Source of the DNA: Nemophila menziesii
Taxonomy: Eukaryota; Streptophyta; Magnoliopsida; Boraginales; Hydrophyllaceae
Direction of reading: 5' to 3'
NCBI GenBank assembly: GCA_029959085.1
Contig: JARWIR010000002.1
Coordinates: 64,348,154-64,412,153, forward strand
Length of the DNA stretch: 64,000 nucleotides
The notes beneath the pieces are model-generated. The model made no database searches. It was given only the letters and a program-made list of their open reading frames with translations, and was not told where the DNA came from. Made by a program: the position numbers and the translations under genes. Positions 20,463 to 31,226 of this stretch are shown here, piece after piece; within the stretch, counting starts at the first letter, position 1, and the number at the start of each line of letters is the position of its first letter.

Positions 20463-23400
20463 ATACCCCAAGCTCAACGTTATATCGTCCCAATACAATA
20501 AAGAATATGAACATAGGGAAGTCTTTAAATACAACTAAGCCAATCAAGAACATATGGAAAGAAGATAGAAGAATATGAATAATAATCTCAAAGAAATTAC
20601 TCAGAAAATTTCATGTAATAATATTTACAAACTGAATAAGTTGTACACTTGTCATACAAATTATCAACACGGTTCAAATTCAAGATCGGATTAGCTTTGT
20701 AATGCACGAAGGAGAGGTTCCTCACTTAGTTTATCATGGAGGTTATAGATTGTTCATCGTGTCTAACTATTATCCAGTGATCCATCTAACTACGCTCAAA
20801 TGGTTCAATTATTTATAGATCACATAGCAAAGAATCATAAGGTCTTTAAGGTTGTAATGTTGGCTTAGAGACGATATGATCGTATTTGGATAATTTAGAG
20901 TGAGCTTTTGGCTCTCTCCTCACTAGACATCAACGAGTCGCCCTAGAGCTTGAGTTACTCTTCTAAGATTTTCTCACTCAACCCAATGATTTGATGCACT
21001 AATTAGCATCCCCAGTAACCCAGTATAAAGCAAAAAGATGATCACATTAAAATTACACTTTGCCAGTCCAAATTATATATTCTTTCCATATCAATATTTT
21101 CTTTTGTAATATAGCTATAAATCTCTTTTGATGTGAGATATCATGCTACTTCTTCACATATATTTCTTTTCATAACTTTTTCTCATTTACTTTTACCCTG
21201 GCAAAGGGTTATAATATATAAAAATAGTAAATCATCATCAAAATATAGAGCATGAATACATAAGCTCAAAAACCCAACGCAATATTAATTCCCATAATGG
21301 TGGACCCACCACCCCAAACTCAAGCTCTAAAACGATTCTATGCATCGCGATTCGAGTGCGGGTTATATAGGAAAGTCTTAAAATATAAAGGGTATGGATT
21401 ATAACATGGTTAGATAAATAGGCTTTATAAAGGATAGAAGGGGCTGAGAAGGATATAAATATAATAAATGGACAACAAGCTAACAGGTAACAAGGGGTTT
21501 TTCAAAGAACCGCCTTAATCACTTTTTAAACTATGCAATTTCGTTACTTTCTCACCTTTAGCACGTTTATTAAATGGGTTTAAAAACTAGCTCCGGATCT
21601 CACAGCCTACACACCCCTCAAGGCGCCCTAAGATCAAACATACTTCTACTGCATTACTCACTAATCTTTTCTTTACTATTAATGTGTGTTTACTGTTCAT
21701 ACTCAAAACATATAAAATAACCAACTCATAAACATATTACCTACTACCATTAAATCACTAATTTTATTCTTTTAAGATATTAAACACACTCTACATCTAA
21801 TCCCATCTATCAAATTTTTATTTTATTCCTAAAAATGATAAATCACATAAAAATGGAGATGAGAGACAATGAATCCCCACACCCCAAGCCGTGTCCACAC
21901 GACTCAAAAATACCGGAATAAGGTGCAGTGATTTTCTTGTATGTAAACTTATAGTATCACCAATTTCGCATTCTCTTACCTCCTCTTATACTCCATCCAA
22001 ATTAATCTTCTAACTATAGAAACTCTTTTATACTAATTTTCTCCAATTTCTTTCTCGAATACTCTCTCATGTGAAGGTGTTTATCCATGAATCTTTTTTT
22101 ACGATAGCTAATAGCGTCCTATAAGATTAGCTTCATCTTGGGTATAGAGATCTTGATATAAGAGGTTGTGGTGTTTTCTCCTTGAAAGATGTAACTCTTT
22201 TGCTCCTTGATTTCATCACTGCATACTTTCCTCTACTTACTTGACCCTCTTTACCTTTTTGTTTCTTTTCGAACTAGTACCCATATCAATTGATTTCTTC
22301 TTGATCTCACCCAATACCTTTATTTGATTCATCATCTCCCTTACACTAGATAATCTCTTCGTTCTTTTCATCATCTCTTTTAACCCCCAACTCAAAGATT
22401 TGAACACTCTTCGACTACCTTTTGATTATAGATAAATAAGGTGCTATTTGGGTTAGGAAGGGTATAAGGATGATGATTCTCTATGTGTATGTGATGGGCT
22501 CAAGCTTTGAGGATATGGGTTTAAGTAATTTTGGAAAAAGATTTTAAATTTTGGCTTTGGATTCTTGGATTCTAGATGTTTTGGAATGATTTAGGTGTTT
22601 GATTCTTATTTATAGGAAGGTAGGAAGGATTTGGATGTAAATGTATGGTTATTTGGTGGTGTTTTGATGTGAGGTAAAGCTTCAATGGTGTTTCATTGAG
22701 TTTGGATGTCTTGGGGAAGAAAGAGAGGCTTAAGGTTTATGATTTTCGCAATACATATATAACTAACCTTCTGTGTTCGCTTTTTCTGGCGTCGTGCGAT
22801 GCACGCGGGTAGGCTGCAGTGTACCGCACGAGTCTTCTGTTCCGTACGGTGTCACGGTCTTGCGGGCTTGGTGGACACAGTTTGTCTTGATGGGTCTTGG
22901 CTTCGAACCTGATTTCACAACAGTGGTGACGGTTTTCTTTGGTGCGGTGCACCGCAGGTAGCGTGCAGTGTACCGCATGTCTCTTTTGGATGACACCGTG
23001 GCACGGTTTTTCGCGAGAGATGATACGTTTTTTGCCTCCTTGTCTCGCACGTGTATCTGATTTACTAACCGTCGTGACACTTTTTGTGGGATGCGGTGCT
23101 TTGCATGAAGGGTGCGGTGCACCGCATGATACTGCTGGATTCCGATTTTTCATTTTATCTCCAAACCAGGTATCTCGACTACATTGGATAGATATCAAAA
23201 AAATATGTGATTTAGACTCGAGAAAAAGAGAATTTTGATACCCGAGCGCAAAGTTATGCCAGTTTGATGTTTTGGTAAATTTCTACTGCTGATAGGTGCG
23301 ATGCACCGCGGATACCTGCAGTTTACAACTAAATGCTTATGTCTAGTCCTTTTTAACTTCGAAATTTTTACAATTTCCCCCCAAAATCGAACCTTTTCAT

Positions 23401-23559
23401 ACCTACACATCAAAAACACTCATACCTTTCTTATTATTGCAATATGCACTAAAAACACATAACTAACTAATATTGATACATAACATAAAATAAATTGCGG
23501 GATGTCTTCCGGAAAGTACCTTTGTTTAACGTCTTTCAAAGTTAGACATGTTACCTCAA
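20463..23559 (-). mobile_element. 3' region of element E (PPT to end of pol), mostly non-coding
   Basis: Read on the minus strand after pol: GCGGTGCACCGC palindromes at 22944-22955 and 23114-23125 with a variant at 23298-23309; a PPT-like motif at 22383-22393; a small Lys/Arg-rich ORF of 45 codons starting at 22374 (MMKRTKRLSSVREMMNQIKV); a decayed stem-loop near 21895; PPT-like motifs at 21311-21321 and 20465-20475; and the conserved block at 20830-20958. The same order occurs in B, C, D and I. The basic ORF recurs, broken, in B near 45200-45300. Confidence 0.75.
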
Positions 23560-24250
23560 TTATTTCTTGATTATATAGCCTCCCCAACAATGGGTGAGGC
23601 TATGCACATCTACTATCCGAAGCTTGTGACCCTTCTTAGCTTGTATTTCAATCTGTTTTGCTAAAACCACTCTTGTAACTACAAACGGACCTATATACGA
23701 ATTCTTGAATCCACGTGCTCTATTTTCTCTCTTTGGGGCTTTCCATGCAAGCTCGTCACCAACACCAAAGTCACATTTGATTCTCTTCTTCACAGGTTTA
23801 TTGTGGACTTTCTTTTTAACTTCCTTGGTCACAACTTGGCATGTTGGGACTTCTCGTGACTCCTCACGCTTTTCATCCACAAAGTGGAACATTTTGCGGA
23901 GGGTCATGGTTCTCTCATGAGCATCAATTATGCTACGACTTGTCGCCAAGAATGGGCATCCAATTATCAATGGGACGTGTTGAGCTGCAATGCTATCAAG
24001 AATAATGAAATCTGTAGGTATACCTAAAGTACCTACATGGACAAGCACGTCCTCAGTGACTCCCCATGGATTTATTGTGGAGTTATCTAGGAGCAGCAAA
24101 TTGATGTGTTTTTGGCATCTCCCATGCCTAACTTCTTTAACATATTCTTGGGCATGACATTCCTTTCTGAACCCAAGTCACACATCGCTTTTGCCTCGAA
24201 GTTACCACCTATATTGATTTAGAGGTATAAAGTTGTTGGATCTTGCATCT
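23560..24250 (-). CDS. retroelement protease fused to integrase C-terminal (GPF) module, element E
   Basis: An open frame of 179 residues (23560-24099) follows a frameshifted N-terminal part (to about 24250). The N-terminal part holds a retropepsin-like active site (DLGSERNVMPK, where related copies have DLGASINLMP). The open part continues the protease (TEDVLVHVGTLGIPTDFII, 15-33; HVPLIIGCPFLATSRSIID, 41-59), then at once a basic linker (KKKVHNKPVKKR, 95-106) and the integrase C-terminal module (FGVGDELAWKAP, 111-122; IGPFVVTRV, 136-144), ending LTHCWGGYIIKK. RT, RNase H and the integrase core are absent without any visible break. The same join occurs in D and B, so it is probably a family trait. 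One stop and one frameshift lie before the open part. I list it as coding because the 179 codons are uninterrupted. Confidence 0.75.
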
Positions 24251-25297
24251 TTGGTGGTAGCTTCTTTGGAACTTCTATCAAGCTTTCTTTAGTAAGGTCC
24301 ACAGTCTTGATCTCAATCTCTACACTCTTACTATTTTCGGAAGGAATCCCTTTGAATACTTTTGGTGTTGTAGGCTATTTATCAATTACCTCGAGTACGG
24401 GAACAATGGTTTTTTCTGGGCTTGAGGTTTCAGATTTAGTATCACCACTAGGATATGTAATTCTTTGTAGATAAAGTGGTGATAGTAGCGAATGTGTAGG
24501 AGGTATCTCTGCCTTGTTCTCTTCTTTTCCAACCTTTTTAAACCTATCTCTAATTGTCACTTCGTCTAAATTAAGCTTTGTGGGTTCTTCTAGTGTTGGA
24601 ATTTATGCACTCCTTGTAGTTGTACTTTCAACCTCATCCTCATTATACCAATCTTTGATTATTACCTCAATTAAATTCATCTTGATAGTTTATAATGGTT
24701 GCGTAGGTGGTGGCTCCACCTTACTTTCTTCTTCTTTCACCTTTTGTGTAGTTGTCTCTTCTTCCTTAGGCTCTTGTTCATCTACTCTAACCACATGCTT
24801 GAAATTTTTCTCAGCCTCTTTCTAACCTTGATTCTCAACAATCACCTCATCTAAGCTAATCTTGGTTGGTTCTTTTATGGTTGAATCCTTGAACCCATTG
24901 TCTCATTTTTATCCACCTTATTTTTCAAATAATTTATATTTTCATGTGGCTGAGATGGAAGTGCTTTTTGAGGCCGATCCTCCGGTATACCTCAGGTTTA
25001 CTGTGGAAGCTCTTGTTGAAATTTCAGGGACTTACTAGTTAATTGGGTGACATGCGTCTCCAAGGTCTCCAATTCCGCAGCTTACTTCTTGAATCATTCC
25101 TTATTGAGCTCAATGGAAGTTTGAATTAGTTCCCATATTGTGTTCATCATTTGTTGGAGATCGGTTATGGCTCCTTCTTGAGGATTATGCATGGGCTGTG
25201 GTGGAGCTCGAACTTGATAGCTCGAACCTTCTTGATAGAAATTTTGAATTCGGGCCCCATGCATATTTTTATTCCTTGGTGCGTAATAGTTCTCCAT
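24251..25297 (-). pseudogene. gag C-terminal remnant, element E
   Basis: On the minus strand this corresponds to the C-terminal part of gag and the gag-pro linker: MENYYAPRNKNMHGARIQNF and MMNTIWELIQTSIELNKE (25297-25094), then acidic and Pro-rich linker words, with stops and frameshifts. The capsid-like core seen in D (28441-28800) is absent: the leader runs almost directly into the C-terminal part. So E has lost the main gag domain as well as RT and integrase. Confidence 0.6.
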
Positions 25298-25404
25298 ACC
25301 TAAGAAACCTAAGAAGAAACTAAAAAGAAAACGCGTAAAATTTAAAGCAATTAAAAACTTCTACACTAAATAAACACAAAAAACTAAGTTAAAGATAAAT
25401 CCAT

Positions 25405-25422
25405 GGCAACGACGCCAAAAAC
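25405..25422 (-). other. primer-binding site (tRNA-Asp), element E
   Basis: 'Atggcaacgacgccaaaaac' on the plus strand is the complement of a diverged tRNA-Asp PBS (TGGCGTCGTTGCCATGG), a few bases from the LTR edge at 25427. Confidence 0.7.
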
Positions 25423-25426
25423 TTGG

Positions 25427-26577
25427 TGGGGGCAAAGGTGTGATATATAAACAGATAAATAAAGATAATAATAAAGGACACACCCTTGACTACCACGAGA
25501 AACTCACTAAGTAATACAGATCGTTTGCAAGTTTAGTTAGTAAGTAAAGTTCGTTGGCAGGGATTCAATCTGGTAGATCTACTTGTGTATATTGAAAAGT
25601 GTAGGAGAAATTACTTGTTTGGTTAAAAGAAAAATAAAAGAAGTAATATTTATTTGGTTTTCAGATCTAAAAGATAATAATGTAAATAAATAATATCATA
25701 AAAAATAGAGATAAGATATATAGCTTAGGTATGCTAGCATGCACTCATCCTTCTAATTAATATTCTAGTTATAAGGGGTGAATTGAGCTTTGTATCTAGT
25801 CAGGATTCTATATTCATCCTAACCCCCATCTGGGTGGACTTAGGTGGCGACCTAACAATTATCAGGGGACATGGGTAAGGGGAATTTGCATAATGATCGG
25901 TAGTTAAATCAAACCCTAGTGACTATCTAGTTAGGTAAGCCCGTTAGGATCACTACCGCACACTAAACGCTTATGTGGTGTTTCAATAATTAGACACCCC
26001 TTCTGGGTGACCATCTAACTATTAAGGTAATCCTTTACATTGTACACCGCAAGAACTATAGTAATATAGTCAAAGCACATAAAACAGATATAAAGTATCT
26101 AAGTATCTCAATCAATTTAAAGGTTAGTCCCAAATCACGTGAAAACAAATAGAGAATTAGAATTCAAAGATTATACATATGCAAACCCAAGCTATGGGAA
26201 AATTAGTTCATAACTAAATACATAGAAATAAACTAAGGATAAAAGTAATTAGATAAAAAGACAAGCTAAATTATAAATACAATATACCCTAATAATAGAG
26301 GTATCGGATGGAGAAGAGGAGTTTGCTACTATCCAACTTCTTGTCTTCCTCTCTACATGTCTTCTTGCTTCTATTAGTGATTATAAGTTAATTCTAGACC
26401 TAATTGTGAGCAATGACATTTTTACAATGAGAAGAGGGTGTATTTATAGGTGTTTTCTAACCCTAGGTCGAAATCTTGGAGTGGAAGGCATGTAATTATA
26501 GTGGAAGGCATGTACCACAATTGAATTTTGTTTCATAAATAAAGGACAAGATAAACACTGCTTACTATTTTTGTCAC
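25427..26577 (-). repeat. 5' LTR of element E (truncated)
   Basis: It begins TGGGGGCAAAGG and matches the E 3' LTR throughout. It stops after 1151 of 1552 bp at 26577, exactly where the plus-strand D LTR begins with TGATG, so D inserted here (candidate target GTCAC, 26573-26577). Confidence 0.85.
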
Positions 26578-28125
26578 TGATGCTCCCTATTTGTGATGAA
26601 TTAATCTAGGTTGGAGACATCATTCTAGGTGTATTTAATAATTTAATTTTTGATTTTTAATCATATTTTTATATTTTCATATTTCTTGTCTTGATTTGAA
26701 GATTTATTATTTTTCCAGCATATTGGGTTTAATTGTTCGTTAAGTGTGAAGCTTTAAAGATATATGGTAATTAATTAGATACCAAATAAATTCTAAGAGA
26801 TAAGGGAAATAAGATAATGATGGAAATTGGAGATAAAGGAAGTCTAAGATAAGTATGGAAAGATAAAGTTGTCAAATAAATCTAAATTTCAGCAGCTACG
26901 TCCACAAAAGTGATCATAACTCAAGATTGGCTAAGAATTTAGAAAAATGGTCTGAATCAAAGTTATAGATCTTTCCGAGATGATCGGTTTTAATACAAAG
27001 GACGCGTCAATCTGAGCAATACTGAAGAAGTTACAACCAAAACAAAATAACAACAATTTATTACCTTTTCTATATATTAGGATTAATTTGAAAAGGAGTC
27101 CTATTATTTGCCATCTAATCCAAGATTCCGAACTAGGATTTAGAATACCCTATAAATACACCCTCTATTCAGTATAAACACATCCTTGGCCAATCCTTAA
27201 GCGAAGAAGAAGCTTACAACAAGAGAAGAGAAGTCTAGAAGGAGCTGAACACTACATTATGTCTTCAGAAGCCTTCAAATTTCTAATTGTTTTCTTTTCT
27301 TTCTCTAGTATGAACTAATTTATTATAGCTTGAGATTTAGCATATGGGTATGAACCCTAGAATTGCTTTATATCTATTCTGATTTGGGATGATAAATATT
27401 TTTATGAATGATTGTTTTATTTTCTACTTTATGTGCTTTGACTTATTGTCTGTTTTCCTTACTAGGGCCCGCGTATAGATTACCTTAATAGTAGTTAGAT
27501 GGTCACCCGGAAGGAATGTCTAATTATTGAAACACCACATAAACGTCTAGTGTGCGGTAGTGATCCTGACGGACTTTCCTAACTAGATAACCATTAGGGT
27601 ATGATTTAACCACCGATCATCATTAAAAGGCCAGCCTCATCTAGGAACCTAGTGGCGTAGGAGCACCCTATTTAAGTCCCCTCGTGATTGTGAGGTCGCC
27701 ACCCTAGTCCACCCTGACGGGGGTAGGGAGGAATTTAGAATCCTGGTTATTGCAATTCTACATAATTCTCCCTTACATGATTAGAATAAACAAAGCTAGT
27801 GGGGATTACTTGCTATATCTCGAGCTAAACTCTTATACTATCTTCTTTTCTTATATAATTTTATGTCTTTATTTTACTTAGTAAATTTTCATATTCAAAA
27901 ACCAAACAAAAATTAATTGTCTTTATTTCTTGCGTATTAGTATTATATCTTATTTAATTCCACTTGATATTTGCATAAGTTCCCTCTAGCTTTCGTAGTC
28001 TCTGAGGAACGCATTCACTTATCATTAAAACTTGAATACTTCCCGTAATACTTGCAGTACCATGCTAGCCTAGGGTGTTTATTTGCACTTATTTTATCAA
28101 TTATTTTATCACGCCCTAGGCGACA
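26578..28125 (+). repeat. 5' LTR of element D (X type)
   Basis: This is a 1548-bp LTR from TGATGCTCCC to ...CTAGGCGACA, plus orientation. The 5' tip forms a hairpin with GGAGACATCA (26613-26622). A TATA box (TATAAATA, 27151-27158) is in the usual U3 position. It resembles the E and B LTRs (inverted), not the LTR at the other end of D, which is Y type. Confidence 0.88.
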
Positions 28126-28134
28126 CCAAGTTTT

Positions 28135-28152
28135 TGGTGCCGCTTCCGGGGA
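28135..28152 (+). other. primer-binding site (tRNA-Asp), element D
   Basis: TGGTGCCGCTTCCGGGGA differs at a few positions from TGGCGCCGTTGCCGGGGA, the complement of the tRNA-Asp 3' end. It lies ten bases after the LTR end, followed by a leader and gag. Confidence 0.85.
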
Positions 28153-28248
28153 CTACATCATTAGTCCTTGTGCATTTATTTAGTGATTTTATTTAAGTTA
28201 GTTCTACTTTACGCTTTTGTTTTTAGTTTGTCTTTATAGATTTCACAG

Positions 28249-29830
28249 ATGGAAATTCCGAGGAAACTTGATCTTCCCATCTCACTCAGAGTGCAACCTA
28301 GAGGAATCCGCACTTCAAAAATCCAAGCCACTAAATTTCGACCAGATCCAGGCATGATAGCGCAATTTGCAAGTCATGGACAATTTAGTGGTGCTGCACA
28401 ACAAGATCCGGTTCGGTATGATCAAAGGCGTTACACATGAACAAATGTACTATGTCATGTTCCAATTCTTTTTAACTGGTGGTGCAAGCGATTGGTACGA
28501 TTCCCAACTCCCTAAATTAATTCCAGATTGGGATAAACTCCAAGCAAAATTCCTAGACCAATTCTATCCTGCTAGTAAACGTTTAAAAGATATGTTGGAG
28601 TTTGAACAATTTATGCAAGAAGAAGGGGAAAGTAATGGGGAAGCATGGTTACGTTTTAACGAGAAGAAAGCGAGGTGTCCATTCCATGTCTCCTTGCCTG
28701 AATATCATTTAACCATGTTCTATGGAGGACTTGATGAGTCCAAGGCAAAAGCAGATTTGTTAGGAGATGGAAGTTTCGTGCTATTAGATCCTAAAGAAGC
28801 AAATATTATTATGGAAAGATCTCTGGATACCGAGAGAAGTTTGCCGATTGAATCAGAAAAACAAGAAGATACTTTAAAATCTCTAAAGTTCAGAGAATTA
28901 AACCAACAACTCAAGGAATTACAAGAACAAGCACGGACAATAGCTCAGGTAAATCTAGTACATACGTTACCTTCATGTCCTAGTTGTGGAGCAAGAAATC
29001 ATTCATGAGAAAGTTGTATGAATAATCCAGTTTCGATTTCCTTCATATCTCATCAAAGAAACCATTATTCTAATGGATATTATCAACCTCAAGGAAATTA
29101 CGCTAATTATCACTCCCTATAGAATCAGAATTGGGTTGAAAATCAACCGTATTATCTGACTCAACCTCAACCATACTATCACCCACAACCTATCTATTAA
29201 GAAGCGGCAATTTACAAAGAAACTTATCAAGAACCACCTCAATATCCAACGCAACAAGTTGCACAAGAACAACCTTTGAGTTTGGATCCAAGTATAGCTG
29301 AACTTTTGGGATTAGTTGAAGAAAATATGAAGATGAGTTAGCGAAGACTTCAAACCCAATCAAAGGTAATCAAGAATCTCGAGCATACCCTTTCACAGAT
29401 GGCGAGTACATTACAAAATAGGACAAAAATGAAACTCCCAAGTGATACTATTTCTCCCGAAGATGATGCTTGTCATGTAGTTGAATTAAGAAGTGGAAAA
29501 CAATTACCTCCGCCTAGAGTTGAAGAAAGAGAACCAACCTCTATTCCTGAAAAAGTGGTTGAAGAAACAGTAGAAGACAGGGTTGAAGAGGTAACTGAAC
29601 CGAAGAGTGACCCAGAGAAGACACCAGAAAAGAAGAAAATCTTAATAGAAAACAATACACGTCCTCCTCCACCATACCCATCACGTGTCAAAAAGAAGAA
29701 CAATGAGAAATAATTCAAGAAGTTTCTTGACATGGTGAGAAAACTAGACATTAATATGCCATTTGTAGAAGCGCTCAAGAGAATGCCGAAATATCTAAAA
29801 TTCATGAAAGACATTCTATCTAACAACAAA
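28249..29830 (+). pseudogene. gag of element D (Athila-like)
   Basis: Gag starts MEIPRKLDLPISLRVQPRG at 28249. After about 50 codons it shifts frame with a short deletion, then runs open from 28367 to 29008 (GASDWYDSQL, WDKLQAKFLDQFYPAS, WLRFNEKKARCPFH), the capsid-like retrotransposon gag domain. A CCHC-type zinc knuckle follows (CPSCGARNHS then a stop, then ESC), where the TGA at 29006 probably replaced a Trp codon. The C-terminal part is Gln/Tyr/Pro rich, with further stops, and ends in an acidic and Lys-rich linker (29399-29713). Gag would bind genomic RNA and build the virus-like particle. Several nonsense changes and at least two frameshifts make it non-functional. Confidence 0.85.
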
Positions 29831-30325
29831 GTTTAGAAACCAGGGAGATGATTGGATTACCAGAGGAGAGTAGTGCTATTTGTCAAATCAAGTTTCCATC
29901 GAAGCTACATGATCCCGGAAGTTTTACTATTCCCATTGCTATTGGTGAAAGTTGGACCGGGAAAGCATTATGTGATTTAGGCGCGAGTATCAATCTCATG
30001 CCAAAGTCCCTATTCGAGAAGCTTAACATAGGAGAGGTAGTACCTACTTCAGTGGTATTACAGATGGCGGATCGCTCCCTCTCCCAACCAGTAAATAAAA
30101 TTGAAGATGTTTTAGTTAAAGCTGGTATTTTTATATTTCCTTGTGATTTTATTATTCCTGACTACGACGCGGATAAAAATGTCCCTATCATCTAGGCTAG
30201 GACCAATCATGGTTACAAAGGTTATCTCGGATATATTAGTTGGAATAAGAGCCAAAGGATGCAAATTTCGAGTAGAAAATATTGACAACCTCACTCACTG
30301 CTGGGGAGGTTATGTTAAGGAATGA
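29831..30325 (+). pseudogene. protease plus integrase C-terminal module, element D
   Basis: The protease frame (29848-30195) reads MIGLPEESSAICQIKFPSK, then KALCDLGASINLMPKSLFEK with the D-x-G-A type active site, then RSLSQPVNKIEDVLVKAGIF and DKNVPII, where it stops. In the next frame (30143-30325) follow GPIMVTKVISDILVGIRAKG and IDNLTHCWGGYVKE, the integrase GPF module and the terminal motif shared with E and B. RT, RNase H and integrase core are absent, as in E and B. Stops and a frameshift disable it. Confidence 0.8.
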
Positions 30326-31226
30326 TGCATAAGGTAACCCGTCGAGCTTAACGACGTTAAACAAAAGCCAATTCATTGTATATTAGTTTAAGTCTTTTAT
30401 TTTTCGTAGAGCACATTAGATAAATTCGTTTAAATTAGTGTTTATTATTAAGAAATGAGGAAGGGTAGTTGTTTTTTATGATTTCAGGGGTAAAAAGGTC
30501 ATGAGTTTGGGGTCGAGAAGATGAAAAACGAAGAAATTTGGGTTCGAAGACAGGAGCTGACCGGGAACCCGGTGGCTGACCGGGTACCTAGTGACTGCGC
30601 TGAAGACCCCCCAAACTTCTGGTTAGTGCGTCAAGTTTGACGTACGTCGATGCGTCCACATTTGCGCCATCGAGAGCCCACGGGGAACCCGGTGGCTGAC
30701 CGGGTATCCGGTCAGCGAAGATGGATTCTATGGTTAGTGCGTCAGGTATGACGCAAGGTGGCTTGCGTTTGAGGTAAAAAAAAGTTTCCCTAATTTATTT
30801 AGCGCCGACACAGCGACGCAAACCGGGAACCCGGTCAGCTACTGTGATTGGCGGTTTCAAGGGTTAAAACCCTATATTTTTTTCTTCTTTCCCAAGCCAG
30901 CCTCTTATTACGAATCCTAGCCTCCAACAACTCCGAAAATCATCATCAAAACACTATATAATCATCAAATCAAACCCTCTATCCTCACAAAAACACACAA
31001 TCAACTCACATCCTCTCCAAAACACCATCGATTTCACACTAATCTCCAAGATTTTTCTTTTTCCTAGCCTCAAATTAAACCCAATTTCTTCCTAATTGAC
31101 ATCGATTAGCCTCTACCCATCTCATATCTCACCATATTCTTCAAGTTTTAAGCCTCAAAACATCAAAGTTCTAAGCTTTTCTCTAGCTTTTCAATATTTG
31201 AAGTTTTGAGTTTGGGGTGAAGAGAG
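30326..31226 (+). other. palindrome-rich spacer and leader before post-pol ORF, element D
   Basis: This non-coding stretch begins with the Y-type sequence 'gtcgagcttaacgacgttaa'. A PPT-like GAGTTTGGGGT lies at 30503-30513. Inverted-repeat motifs follow: ACCGGGAACCCGGT at 30560-30573 and 30822-30835, ACCGGGTATCCGGT at 30699-30712, and TGCGTCAGGTATGACGCA at 30738-30755. An A/C-rich, T-poor leader runs 30900-31200. A second PPT-like motif (31208-31218) stands nine bases before the ATG at 31227. Confidence 0.7.

Noticed and set aside
22737..23238. Several ORFs of 99-153 residues on both strands in element E
   Set aside because: They arise from the GC-rich palindrome array, which keeps frames open on both strands; peptides are CTRCTA/RCTAP-like low-complexity words.
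30541..30840. CRISPR-like array from repeated ACCGGGAACCCGGT
   Set aside because: Repeats are too short, unequally spaced and in a plant retroelement; no leader or cas context.
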